Below are positions 8,079 to 17,054 of a DNA stretch of 64,000 nucleotides, in pieces. Below the pieces are notes generated by a model. That model searched no databases. It was not told where the DNA came from and saw nothing but the letters and a program-made list of their open reading frames with translations. A program made the position numbers and the translations under genes. How positions within the stretch are numbered: the stretch's first letter is position 1; every line of letters begins with the position of its first letter. Origin of the DNA: Sphingomonas vulcanisoli (lineage in GTDB: Bacteria > Pseudomonadota > Alphaproteobacteria > Sphingomonadales > Sphingomonadaceae); assembly GCF_011761305.1 (NCBI RefSeq), contig NZ_JAAOZC010000005.1, positions 62,001 through 126,000 of the forward strand, in the 5' to 3' direction.

Positions 8079-9860
8079 CTATCGCGCCGAACGGTCGTCC
8101 TGATGCAGGACGTTGGTCGCCGTCAGGATCGCGTTGCCGGGCGGAGAGGCGCGCAGCAGCGCCATCGTCTCATACGGCTGCAGCAAAAGCGTAGTGCCGC
8201 TTAGCGTGCGGTCGGCTCCTGACAGCAAGTCCCGGCCCACCATGATTTCGTTCGGGGTCAGCGGCAGCGTAGCGGGGGTGCCGGTAAAGTTAGCGATCAC
8301 CAGCAGACGATCTTCGCCCAAGCGCCGCTCGTAGGCGAAGATCTGCTTATGGTTCGGCTGGATCAGCCGGAAGCTGCCCTGGCGAATGATGGGTAGCGCC
8401 TTGCGGAGCGCGATCAGCAGGCGATAGCGCTGATAAACGCCGTTCGGGTCGGCGCTATCGGCGGCGGCGTTGATCGTCGCCTTGTTCGGATTGACCGCGA
8501 TCCACGGCCGCCCGCGGCTGAAGCCCGCGTTCGGGCCATCGGTCCATTGCATCGGGGTGCGCGCATTGTCGCGGCTGTTGGCGCGCGCACCGGCCATGAA
8601 ATCGGCGTCCTTGATCCCCGCTTGCAGCGCGATCGCATGCAGGTTGATCGTCTCGACGTCGCGGTACTGATCGATCGAGGTGAAACCCGCATTGGTCATG
8701 CCGATCTCTTCGCCCTGATAGATGTAGGGCGTACCCTTCATCAGGTGCAGCACGGTCGCCAGCATCTTGGCCGAGGCCACACGCCCCGCGCCGTCATCGC
8801 CATACCGCGAGACCGCGCGCGGCAGATCATGGTTGCCCCAGAACAATGCGCTCCAGCCCCGGGTCGCCAGCGCCGCCTGCCATTTGCCGAAGATGCTTTT
8901 CAGCACGGGCAGATCGATCGGCTTCGGCTTCCACTTGCCCTGTTGGTCGTCCCAGAAGCGTGTGACCGCCTCGAACTGGAAGATCATCGACAATTCGTGG
9001 CGCGCGGGATCGCTATAGAGCGGCGCGTTGTCTGGCGTCGCGCTCCACACTTCGCCCACAGTTAGGCAATCGCGGCCGGCCTGCGTTGCGGCGGTCATCT
9101 CCTGCAGATAGGGATGCTCGTTGGGCCCGTTGGCGGTGATGCCGTGCGCGATATCCTTCCCGATCAGATCGATCACATCCATGCGGAAGCCCGCGATACC
9201 GCGATCGAGCCACCAGTTCATCATCTTGTAGATGTCGGCGCGCATCGCGGGATTGGCCCAGTTGAGATCGGGTTGCTGGGCGGCGAACATGTGGAAATAA
9301 TAGGCGCCGGCCTGGGCATCGTAGCTCCAGGTCGATCCGCCGAAGCTGGCGGTCATATCATCGGGCGCGCCTTTGGCGGGCGGATTGTCGCGCCACAGAT
9401 AATAGTTGCGATAGGGCGACGTCTTGGAGCGGCGCGCCTGCTGGAACCAGGCATGCTGATCCGAGGTATGATTGACCACCAGATCCATGACGATGCCGAT
9501 CCCGCGCGCGCGTGCCTCGGCGATCAGCCTGTCCATCTCCTTGAGCGCGCCGAAGCGCGGATTGATCGCCTGATAATCGGAAATGTCGTAGCCGTTATCG
9601 ACCATCGGCGAAGCATAGACGGGCGACAGCCAGATGAAGCCGATGCCGAGGTCCTGCAGATAATCGAGCTTGCCGATGATGCCGGCAATATCGCCGACCC
9701 CATCGCCGTTGCTGTCCGCAAAACTTGCCGGATAGATTTGATAGCCCGTCGCGCTCTGCCACCACGGTTCAACGGCTGGAGCGGCGCCAGCCCGCGTGGA
9801 GAGGCCTGCGGCGGTCGTCATCGTAAGACCGATAAGGATGGATCGTCGCGAAGGTTGCAT
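8079..9860 (-). CDS. GH13 alpha-glucosidase / oligo-1,6-glucosidase, exported
   Basis: This 593-residue (beta/alpha)8 glycoside hydrolase begins with a Tat-like signal (SRRSILIGL, then an Ala-rich region), so it probably acts in the periplasm. Catalytic residues are visible: nucleophile Asp228 in GFRMDVI, acid/base Glu270 in TVGEVW and transition-state Asp345 in WGNHD. DGVGDIAG and DLVVNHTSDQH are also family blocks. The QPDLNWANP stretch and the whole architecture match alpha-glucosidases and oligo-1,6-glucosidases that release glucose from short alpha-glucans. It transcribes away from the B12 riboswitch and appears to be a single-gene unit. Confidence 0.9.
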   Translation of the reverse strand: MQPSRRSILIGLTMTTAAGLSTRAGAAPAVEPWWQSATGYQIYPASFADSNGDGVGDIAGIIGKLDYLQDLGIGFIWLSPVYASPMVDNGYDISDYQAINPRFGALKEMDRLIAEARARGIGIVMDLVVNHTSDQHAWFQQARRSKTSPYRNYYLWRDNPPAKGAPDDMTASFGGSTWSYDAQAGAYYFHMFAAQQPDLNWANPAMRADIYKMMNWWLDRGIAGFRMDVIDLIGKDIAHGITANGPNEHPYLQEMTAATQAGRDCLTVGEVWSATPDNAPLYSDPARHELSMIFQFEAVTRFWDDQQGKWKPKPIDLPVLKSIFGKWQAALATRGWSALFWGNHDLPRAVSRYGDDGAGRVASAKMLATVLHLMKGTPYIYQGEEIGMTNAGFTSIDQYRDVETINLHAIALQAGIKDADFMAGARANSRDNARTPMQWTDGPNAGFSRGRPWIAVNPNKATINAAADSADPNGVYQRYRLLIALRKALPIIRQGSFRLIQPNHKQIFAYERRLGEDRLLVIANFTGTPATLPLTPNEIMVGRDLLSGADRTLSGTTLLLQPYETMALLRASPPGNAILTATNVLHQDDRSAR

Positions 9861-9983
9861 GCTGCGCGCCGATTGGCGGCAAGTGCGCGCTTCTGCAATG
9901 GCAACCGAGCGGGGGATTGGCGAAACCGCTTATTGTGGCTAGAGGCGCCCACGGAAGCGGCGTTCGCGCCGCGTCCAAAGATC

Positions 9984-10191
9984 GCGTCGGTGCCCTAGAG
10001 GCTTAATAAGGGAATGCGGTGCGGGAGGCTTCTCCCAAATCCGTAGCTGTCCCTGCAACTGTGAGCGGCGAGAGCGATGCAATGGGCCACCGGGTTTCCG
10101 GCGGCCGGCCACTGGGCACCATGGGGAAACCCACGCCTGGGAAGGTTGTGCATCGTCTCGATGACCCGTGAGCCAGGAGACCTGCCGACGC
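9984..10191 (+). promoter_or_regulatory. Cobalamin (adenosylcobalamin) riboswitch
   Basis: The leader has the cobalamin-aptamer blocks in order: AATAAGGGAAT, GTAGCTGTCCCTGCAACTGT, GCCACTGGG, CTGGGAAGG, and the B12 box around 10165-10186 (CCCGTGAGCCAGGAGACC). The closing helix P1 is a perfect 7-bp pairing of GCGTCGG (9984-9990) with CCGACGC (10185-10191). It precedes the btuBFCD importer, as expected. Binding of the coenzyme should switch the operon off. Confidence 0.95.
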
Positions 10192-10259
10192 AACGGTCGC
10201 TCTTGCTGTGGTCCAGGTGAGACCAGAGCACGGTACTCCGTCTGAGCGACGAACGGGTG

Positions 10260-10284
10260 CCCGGCAAAGTGATACTTTGCCGGG
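10260..10284 (+). promoter_or_regulatory. Hairpin in the riboswitch expression region
   Basis: A perfect 10-bp stem, CCCGGCAAAG with CTTTGCCGGG, and a five-base loop lie between the aptamer and btuB. No U-tract follows, so it is not a standard intrinsic terminator. It may be part of the switch or a structural spacer. Confidence 0.6.
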
Positions 10285-10348
10285 AGGCCCGACCATGCGG
10301 CGAGGGCCGCACGGTTGCGTTGCCTTGGGCGCGATGGCGTCCGCCCGT

Positions 10349-10414
10349 GGCGTCGCGCCGGTCGTTCGCTTGGATGAACGGCAGGCCCTCCCGTCCCGTC
10401 GCGACGCCGGGGGA
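10349..10414 (+). promoter_or_regulatory. Candidate stem abutting the btuB ribosome-binding site
   Basis: GGCGTCGCG (10349-10357) can pair perfectly with CGCGACGCC (10400-10408). The 3' strand directly abuts the btuB SD, GGGGGA at 10409-10414. Together with the missing U-tract upstream, this suggests control at translation rather than termination. The stem is seen in sequence; the switching role is inference. Confidence 0.4.
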
Positions 10415-10420
10415 TTATCG

Positions 10421-12412
10421 ATGACCAAGACTTTCGTTTCTTTTCTGGCGATCGCTGTGACGACGCCTGCCTTTTCTCAGAGCAATCCGGGCCAGCCGAC
10501 CACCGATGCCAAGGGCGACACCATCGTCGTCACCGCATCGCGTTCGGGGGATGCCACGCCGATCGATCTGATCGGTTCTTCGGTGACGGTGGTTAACGAT
10601 CAGACGATGCAGGATCGCCAGGTCCGCGTCGTGTCTGACGTGCTGCGCGATGTCCCGGGTCTCGCGGTCAGCCGTTTGGGCGCGGTCGGTTCGCAGACGC
10701 AGGTGCGCATCCGGGGTGCCGAGGGCAATCATACCCTGGTGCTGATCGACGGTATCAAGGCTTCCGATCCCTATGCCGGCGAATATGATTTTGGCACTTT
10801 GGTCGCCGACGAGAATGCCAAGATCGAAGTGCTGCGCGGCCAGCAATCCGCGCTTTACGGGTCTGACGCGATCGGTGGCGTGATCAATTACATCACGCTG
10901 ACCGGGGCGGAAGCGCCGGGCTTCAAATTGCGCGCCGAGGGCGGATCGATGAACACGTTCAGCGGCGGTGCGCGGGCGGCGGGTGTCTCGGGCAATCTCG
11001 ATTATGCGCTTTCGAGCAGCTACATCCACACTGACGGCTATCCGGTGGCGGTAGGCGGTACGCGCGATGTCGGATCGGACAATCTCGGCGCTTCGGGTAA
11101 ACTGATCTGGACGGCGGCTCCAAACTTCCACGTGACGGCTGTCGGCCGCTACAGCTATACGAATGCTGACACAGACGACACCAATAACGCCTACGGCACG
11201 CCCGGTTACGGCCTGATCGTCGATTCGCCCGGCGTTCATTTCGTCAACAAGGGCCTCTATGGCCTGTTGAGAGGCCAGCTCGATCTGCTGGAAGGCCGCT
11301 GGACCAACGCGCTCTCCGGTCAGATCGCCGACACCAAGCGGACAGGCTATGATTCTACCAGCATCGGTGCGCCCGTTGTCGCCGCGTCCGGCGATCATGG
11401 CCGGCGCGTGAAGGGCTCATTCGAAAGCGCCTTCCGTTTCGGCAGCGACGCCGTGCAACAGCGCGTCACTTTCGCGCTGGATGCCGAGCGCGAGAGCGAG
11501 CGCACCACGGTCAGCCAATATGGCGCATTCCTCGGCTGGCGGCACACCACCAATATCGGTGCGGTTGGCGAATATGATCTCACCGTCGACGATCGTTATG
11601 CCTTGGGCGCCTCGGTTCGCCATGACGGCAACAGCCGCTTTGCCGACGACACGACCTTTCGTGTGCAGGGGAGCGCCAAGCTGAGCGCAGGCACGCGACT
11701 GCACGCTGCTTACGGCACGGGCATCAAGGCGCCGAGCTTCAGCGAACTCTTCGATTATTATGTCGGCCGCTACATCGGCAATGCCAGCCTCAAGCCGGAA
11801 AAATCGAAGGGGTATGAAGCGGGGGTCGAGCAGAGCTTCCTCGACCGTCGCATCGTCCTCGACGCGACGTGGTTCGATAATCGCCTGACCGATGAGATCG
11901 CCACCGCCTATGACGCCTTCTTCGTTGCGCATCCTTACAATCGGACGGACAGGACCAAGCAGCAGGGCATCGAGCTTTCGGCAGCGGCGAAGATCGGGGC
12001 GGGTTGGCGGCTTGATGCGAGCTACACCTATCTGCATGCGCCGCAGAAGGTGGCTGTCACGACCAATCCCGCGACCTTCGCCACCGGCACGTTCGATGGT
12101 CAGGCGGTGCGCCGCGCCAAGACTATCGCCAGCGCCAATCTCACCTGGGCGCCCGAGGGGCAGCGGTTCAGCGGCACGCTGACGGTGCGCTACAACGGCC
12201 GGCAGAATGACGTGTTCTACGGCTATTTCCCGCCGCTGCTCATCAACGAGCGGAGCTTCACCCTCGTCAACCTCAACGCCAGCTACAAGCTGACCAAGAG
12301 CATCGAGCTGTTCGCCCGCGTCGAGAACCTGCTCGATCGCAATTATTTCGAGGTCTACAGCTACGCCACGCCCGGCCGGGCGGGATATGGGGGGGCGCGC
12401 GTCCGCTTCTGA
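10421..12412 (+). CDS. btuB: TonB-dependent cobalamin receptor BtuB
   Basis: This outer-membrane receptor of 663 residues imports B12 using TonB energy. It shows a signal peptide ending near AFSQS, a TonB box-like DTIVVTASR, a plug domain (VRIRGAEGNHTLVLIDGIK; VLRGQQSALYGSDAIGGVINY) and a barrel that ends in RVRF with the C-terminal Phe typical of outer-membrane proteins. It is relatively short, as BtuB proteins are. The start is the ATG with GGGGGA eight bases upstream. It lies directly behind a cobalamin riboswitch, which settles the substrate, and its stop overlaps btuF by one base. Confidence 0.93.
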   Translation: MTKTFVSFLAIAVTTPAFSQSNPGQPTTDAKGDTIVVTASRSGDATPIDLIGSSVTVVNDQTMQDRQVRVVSDVLRDVPGLAVSRLGAVGSQTQVRIRGAEGNHTLVLIDGIKASDPYAGEYDFGTLVADENAKIEVLRGQQSALYGSDAIGGVINYITLTGAEAPGFKLRAEGGSMNTFSGGARAAGVSGNLDYALSSSYIHTDGYPVAVGGTRDVGSDNLGASGKLIWTAAPNFHVTAVGRYSYTNADTDDTNNAYGTPGYGLIVDSPGVHFVNKGLYGLLRGQLDLLEGRWTNALSGQIADTKRTGYDSTSIGAPVVAASGDHGRRVKGSFESAFRFGSDAVQQRVTFALDAERESERTTVSQYGAFLGWRHTTNIGAVGEYDLTVDDRYALGASVRHDGNSRFADDTTFRVQGSAKLSAGTRLHAAYGTGIKAPSFSELFDYYVGRYIGNASLKPEKSKGYEAGVEQSFLDRRIVLDATWFDNRLTDEIATAYDAFFVAHPYNRTDRTKQQGIELSAAAKIGAGWRLDASYTYLHAPQKVAVTTNPATFATGTFDGQAVRRAKTIASANLTWAPEGQRFSGTLTVRYNGRQNDVFYGYFPPLLINERSFTLVNLNASYKLTKSIELFARVENLLDRNYFEVYSYATPGRAGYGGARVRF

Positions 12413-13290
12413 TGAGGCGATCGATCTCTTTCGCGCTCGGCGTTGCACTATCCCTCCTGGGTGATGCGGCGCTGTCGGCGATCCCCGCGCATCCGATGCG
12501 GGTGATGTCGCTGAACCAGTGCACCGATCAGATCGTGCTGGCGCTGCTGCCGCCCGATCGGATCGCATCGGTCACCTGGCTGTCGCGCGATCCGCAGGGA
12601 TCATTGATGGCGGCTGTAGCGGCGCGCGTGGCGGTCAATCACGGGATGGCGGAAGAGGTCGTTCGGCAGCGGCCCGATCTGATCGTCACCAGCAGCCTCG
12701 CCAGCCCGGCAACGCGGGGGCTGCTGCAGCGGATGGGATGGCCGATGATCGCGGTGGATGACGCATCGAGCTTCGATCAGATCCGTTCGGTTACCCGCCA
12801 AATCGCCGCCGCCGTGGATGAACGCGCGCGCGGCGAGGTCTTGATCGCGGCGATGGACCGCAAGCTCGCCGATCTCGCGCGTCATCCTGCCCCGCCGATC
12901 CGGGTGGCGGCGTGGGACGGCGGCGGATTCAGTGCGCAGAAGGGCTCGCTCTACGATGCCGTCCTGCGCACCGCCGGCGCGATCAATGTCGCCAACGAAC
13001 CGCCGGCGAACGGCTATGGCCGGCCCGATACGGAAGTGTTGCTGGAAACCGCGCCGCAGCTGCTGATCCAGGGCGGCTATGATCAGGCGGGGCTGCGCGC
13101 GAACATCGCGCACCATCCCCTCGTGCGCCACTATTGGGGCAAGGATCGCACGCTGGTGATCCGCCAGGCTTATTATCTTTGCGGCACACCCTTCATCGCC
13201 GATGCCGCGCTGATGCTGCGGCGGGAGCTGGGAGCGGCGGCAGGCGCGGCGCGATCGCCGCTTCCCTTCGCGGCGGGAGCGGGGCGATGA
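12412..13290 (+). CDS. btuF: Periplasmic B12-binding protein BtuF-like
   Basis: This 292-residue cluster A-II (BtuF/FepB fold) solute-binding protein captures corrinoid in the periplasm and passes it to BtuC. It has an N-terminal signal (SFALGVALSLLGDAALSA), then RVMSLNQCTDQIVLALLPPDRI, which is the standard opening of these proteins, and RQRPDLIV in the first lobe. The start overlaps the btuB stop (TGATG). The riboswitch and the permease genes support B12 rather than iron-siderophore as substrate. Confidence 0.9.
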   Translation: MRRSISFALGVALSLLGDAALSAIPAHPMRVMSLNQCTDQIVLALLPPDRIASVTWLSRDPQGSLMAAVAARVAVNHGMAEEVVRQRPDLIVTSSLASPATRGLLQRMGWPMIAVDDASSFDQIRSVTRQIAAAVDERARGEVLIAAMDRKLADLARHPAPPIRVAAWDGGGFSAQKGSLYDAVLRTAGAINVANEPPANGYGRPDTEVLLETAPQLLIQGGYDQAGLRANIAHHPLVRHYWGKDRTLVIRQAYYLCGTPFIADAALMLRRELGAAAGAARSPLPFAAGAGR

Positions 13291-14273
13291 GCCGCTGGCT
13301 GATCCCGGCTTTGGCGATCATCCTTGTGGCGGCGGCGGCGGCCTCGCTGCTCGCCGGTACGGTCTGGCTGACCCCCGGTGAGGTGCTGTCGGCGTTCAGT
13401 CACCCGGCGCCTAATCTGGCAGGTCTGATCGTCCTTGAAATCCGGTTACCACGCACCCTCCTTGCGATCCTGATCGGTGCGGTCCTTGGGCTTTCGGGCG
13501 CCGTCCTGCAGGGCCTGCTGCGCAATCCGCTTGCCGAGCCGGGCTTGCTGGGCGTCTCCGCAGGCGCATCGCTGGGGGCGGTGATCGCCATCTATTACGG
13601 TTTCAGCGCCAGTTTCACGCTGGCCTCGCCCTTGTTCGGATTGGTCGGCGGTCTTGCCACCGCCGCGCTGGCGCTGCTGCTGTCGCGTAACGGCGGCACC
13701 TTGGCGGTGATTCTCGCCGGCTCGGCCATCACCAGCATCGCCGCCGCGGGTACGACGCTGGCGCTCAACCTCGCCCCCAATCCGTATGCGGCTTATGAGA
13801 TCATGAACTGGCTGATGGGTTCGCTCGCCGAGCGTAGCTGGGATCATGTCCGGTTGGCGGCGCCTTTCATTCTCGTCGGCGGGGCGCTTTTACTGAGCCT
13901 TGGGCGGTCGCTCGACGTGCTGGCGCTGGGCGAAACCCAGGCGGAAAGCCTCGGCATCGCGGTCGGGCGGGTGCGCTTGCTCGCTTTGGTCGGCACGGCG
14001 CTGGGCGTCGGCGCGGCGACGGCGGTGGCCGGGGCGATCGGCTTCGTCGGGCTGATCGCGCCGCACCTTGTCCGCCCGCTTGTCGGCTATCGGCCCGGCA
14101 AGATCCTCGTCCCCGCCACCTTGGTCGGCGCGATCATGGTGGTGATCGCCGACATAGCGACGCGCCTGATCCGCTTCGGCGGGCCGCCGATCAACCTCGG
14201 TGTGTTCCTCAGCATCGTCGGTGCGCCTTTCTTCCTGTGGCTGGTCGTCCATGTGCGCAGGCGCACAGCATGA
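13287..14273 (+). CDS. btuC: B12 ABC transporter permease BtuC-like (FecCD family)
   Basis: This 328-residue inner-membrane permease has about ten hydrophobic segments. IRLPRTLLAILIGAVLGLSGAVLQGLLRNPLAEPGLLGVSAGA is the FecCD signature region, and GAIGFVGLIAPHLVR is the loop that contacts the ATPase. The open frame starts earlier, but the ATG at 13287 overlaps the btuF stop by four bases (ATGA) and gives the family's usual length. It forms the channel of the B12 importer with btuD. Confidence 0.92.
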   Translation: MSRWLIPALAIILVAAAAASLLAGTVWLTPGEVLSAFSHPAPNLAGLIVLEIRLPRTLLAILIGAVLGLSGAVLQGLLRNPLAEPGLLGVSAGASLGAVIAIYYGFSASFTLASPLFGLVGGLATAALALLLSRNGGTLAVILAGSAITSIAAAGTTLALNLAPNPYAAYEIMNWLMGSLAERSWDHVRLAAPFILVGGALLLSLGRSLDVLALGETQAESLGIAVGRVRLLALVGTALGVGAATAVAGAIGFVGLIAPHLVRPLVGYRPGKILVPATLVGAIMVVIADIATRLIRFGGPPINLGVFLSIVGAPFFLWLVVHVRRRTA

Positions 14274-15043
14274 GCGCGCTGCATCTCGATGCCGTTTCGA
14301 TCGCTCGCGGCGGCCGCATCGTCGTGCAGGACGCCACCGTCAGCTTCCGCGCGGGCCGTCTGACGGCAGTGATCGGACCAAATGGCGCGGGCAAAAGCAG
14401 CCTGCTGGAAGCGAGCGCGGGGCTGTTGCCCTTGGATGGCGGCACGATTCGCCTGGGCGACGATGCCCTTGCCTCGCTGAGCCGCCGCACGCTGGCCCGG
14501 CGGCGCGCCTATCTGCCGCAGCGTGCCGGGATCGAATGGCCGATCAGCGTCGAGCGCGTCGTCGCGCTGGGGCTGGCGCCGAGCCTGCCATCCTTCGGCG
14601 ATCTCCCCGCCGCGATGCGCGCCCGGGTCGATCGCGCGCTTGCCGACCATGATCTCGTTGGCCTGCGCGATCGGCCGGCTACGCAGCTTTCTGGCGGCGA
14701 ATTCGCGCGGGCGATGCTGGCGCGCGCCACGGTCGGCGATCCCGAATTGCTGATCGCCGACGAGCCGACTTCGGGCCTGGATCCCCGCCACGCTTATGAT
14801 GCCAGTCGCCGCCTCCGTGCGCTGGCCGATGCCGGATGCACGGTGATCGTCGCCCTTCACGATCTCGATCTCGCTGCCAACATCGCAGACGAGGTGCTGG
14901 CGGTAAAAGCGGGGCGGGTAATGGCCCACGGTCCCGCCGAATCGATCCTCATCGCTCCGATCCTTACCGACCTTTACGATATTCCCGCGCATGTCGTCGG
15001 GGAAGGCCGCGCCACCTCGATCCGTTTTACCGGAAAGCTATAG
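14270..15043 (+). CDS. btuD: B12 ABC transporter ATP-binding protein BtuD-like
   Basis: This 257-residue ATPase has Walker A GPNGAGKSS (36-44), signature LSGGE (140-144), Walker B LLIADEP (160-166) and the switch His in VIVALHDLDL. It powers the BtuCF importer. The ATG overlaps the btuC stop by four bases. It ends the riboswitch operon; no cobalamin-remodelling gene follows. Confidence 0.93.
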   Translation: MSALHLDAVSIARGGRIVVQDATVSFRAGRLTAVIGPNGAGKSSLLEASAGLLPLDGGTIRLGDDALASLSRRTLARRRAYLPQRAGIEWPISVERVVALGLAPSLPSFGDLPAAMRARVDRALADHDLVGLRDRPATQLSGGEFARAMLARATVGDPELLIADEPTSGLDPRHAYDASRRLRALADAGCTVIVALHDLDLAANIADEVLAVKAGRVMAHGPAESILIAPILTDLYDIPAHVVGEGRATSIRFTGKL

Positions 15044-15420
15044 GCTATCGTCCTTGGTTTAGGATCAGAAGCCGTCCTCGCCCGAAACTTGATCCGGAAT
15101 GGCTGATATCCGTCAGCAATGCGATCTGCCTCCATCCTGGCTTCAGAATCATGGTTGGTTCGTGGTTGAATCGTCTAATGGTCTCATTAAAACTCCCAGG
15201 TTTCTCCAAGGGAGCGGCGCTGCACCACGGCGGCTCGCCAGATCGGATGGTTATCCGCTTTGCCTCGGCGGTAGCTCCTTTAGGTCGACGCGCCATGCAT
15301 CGACAGATCCCGATCCGACGCCGCGAACGACAATTCCATCCGTTCTGGTTGGAACCATGGTTTAGTCATTCTTCGTTCCGCTACAGGGTCTACGCCTCTC
15401 GAACGAGCGGCGAGGAATGC
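15044..15420. other. Intergenic stretch with no supported gene
   Basis: The 377 bases between btuD and the methyltransferase are lower in GC than their neighbours. A frame continuous with the methyltransferase is open through here, but its predicted residues are unlike any family start and lack an SD. The stretch probably holds the methyltransferase promoter, though no clear -35/-10 pair was found. Confidence 0.5.
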
Positions 15421-16851
15421 GTGGATCAGCTGTACTATGGCGACAATCTCATGGTGCTGCGTGAGCATGTTGCCGATGCCAGCGTTGATCTTGTCTATCT
15501 CGATCCACCCTTCAACTCGAACGCGACATACAATATTCTCTTCAAGGCGCCGGATGGAGCCGGAGCGGACGCCAGCATCGAGGCGTTCGACGACACATGG
15601 AGTTGGGGGCCGTCCGCTTCGGCAGCACTTCTCGATATCGCTGAAAGCGGAAACCACGTTCTCCACACGCTAATGCAGGCGATGCACGTTGCGTTGGGCG
15701 AGAATGCGATGATGGCCTATCTTGCGATGATGGCGGTGCGGCTGCTGGAGCTGCATCGCGTGCTCAAGCCCACCGGCAGCCTCTACCTCCACTGTGATCC
15801 CACCGCCGGCCACTATCTCAAGCTGGTGCTGGACGCCGTTTTCGGGCCGCAGAATTTCCGTCGCGAGATCGTCTGGCGCAGCGGCTGGGTCAGCGGCTTC
15901 AAGACCCGTGCCCAAAATTGGGTGCGCAATCACGATACGATCTTCTATTATGTGAAAGACAGTGGCGCCTATTGGACCTTCAACAAGATCTATGTGCCGC
16001 ACGGCAAGGACTATGTCCGCCGGGGCGGTGGCGAGAATCCGAACGGCAAGGCGATCGACGACGTCTGGGACGATCCCGAACTCTATTCGCCGAACATCAA
16101 ATCCTTCTCGACCGAGAAACTCGGCTATCCCACGCAGAAGCCTGTTGCCTTGCTCGAACGGATCATCACTGCATCTTCCCACCCGGGTGACGTCGTGCTC
16201 GATCCTTTCTGTGGCTGCGGTACTGCGGTGGATGCCGCGCAGAAGCTCGATCGGCGCTGGATCGGCATCGACATCACGCATCTGGCGATCGGCCTGATCG
16301 AGAAACGGCTGCGCGACGGCTATGCGGAGAAAGCCGTTTTCCGGACGATCGGCGTGCCCTCCGATCTCGCCTCCGCCCAGCGGCTCGCGCACGATGATCC
16401 GCACCAGTTTCAGCAGTGGATCACGCTCAAGCTAGGAGGATGGCCGTGGATGGGAGGCAAGAAAGGCGGTGATCGTGGGGTCGACGGCTATTTCTATTAC
16501 ATCGGTCGCGGCGGCGGCACCGAAACTGGGGTGATCTCGGTCAAGGCGGGCGCCAACGTCAATCCGGCGATGGTCCGCGATCTCGGCCGGGTGATGCAGC
16601 GCGACGGCCACAAACTCGGTCTCTTTGTGTGCGCCGCCGCACCGACGCGGGGGATGGCGGCAGAGGCGGATAGCCATGGTCTGATCGAAACGGAGTTCGG
16701 ACGTTACCCCGCGCTGCAGATCTTCACGCTGGCCGAGCTGTTCAACGATCGCCATCCGCGGTTGCCGCCTTTGGCCAGCCCCAACCGCCGCGCATCGCGC
16801 GTCGAAACCCGCGCGAGCCATCGCGAGGGCGCGCAGGGCAGTCTGATTTAA
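15421..16851 (+). CDS. Site-specific DNA methyltransferase fused to a nuclease-like domain
   Basis: This 476-residue protein joins two parts. Residues 1-310 form a beta-class amino-methyltransferase: catalytic DPPF at 28-31 comes before the SAM-binding block DPFCGCGTA at 261-269. Residues 335-450 resemble a PD-(D/E)XK/Mrr-like domain, with GGDRGVDG (349-356) and VISVKAG (371-377), followed by RDLGRVMQR and a C-terminal LQIFTLAEL. The second domain is known from other methyltransferases of this group, where cleavage has not been generally shown. The GTG start has GAGGA close upstream. No partner restriction gene or specificity subunit is near. It probably methylates adenine or N4-cytosine; whether it cleaves is open. 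Confidence 0.85.
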   Translation: MDQLYYGDNLMVLREHVADASVDLVYLDPPFNSNATYNILFKAPDGAGADASIEAFDDTWSWGPSASAALLDIAESGNHVLHTLMQAMHVALGENAMMAYLAMMAVRLLELHRVLKPTGSLYLHCDPTAGHYLKLVLDAVFGPQNFRREIVWRSGWVSGFKTRAQNWVRNHDTIFYYVKDSGAYWTFNKIYVPHGKDYVRRGGGENPNGKAIDDVWDDPELYSPNIKSFSTEKLGYPTQKPVALLERIITASSHPGDVVLDPFCGCGTAVDAAQKLDRRWIGIDITHLAIGLIEKRLRDGYAEKAVFRTIGVPSDLASAQRLAHDDPHQFQQWITLKLGGWPWMGGKKGGDRGVDGYFYYIGRGGGTETGVISVKAGANVNPAMVRDLGRVMQRDGHKLGLFVCAAAPTRGMAAEADSHGLIETEFGRYPALQIFTLAELFNDRHPRLPPLASPNRRASRVETRASHREGAQGSLI

Positions 16852-17054
16852 GTCAGCGCATCACGCTGACCACGATCATCCTCGAACGTGCGGGTGCCCT
16901 CTTTCGATGACGGCCGCGGTCCGTCGCATGTCACAACCCTGTCACGCATATGTCGTGGAACTGCCTTGCCGCCTTCCTAAAGCCCGCCGCGGAAAGCTCA
17001 CGATAGCTGCCGGCCATGGTCGGCGAGGGCGCGGCGCCCAAGGGGATGACATAC

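Noticed and set aside
10260-10284. Intrinsic terminator in the B12 riboswitch
   Set aside because: The hairpin is strong but no T-run follows, so standard termination is not supported.
14836-15420. Upstream extension of the methyltransferase frame
   Set aside because: The residues are unlike methyltransferase N-termini and overlap btuD; the GTG at 15421 has a good SD.
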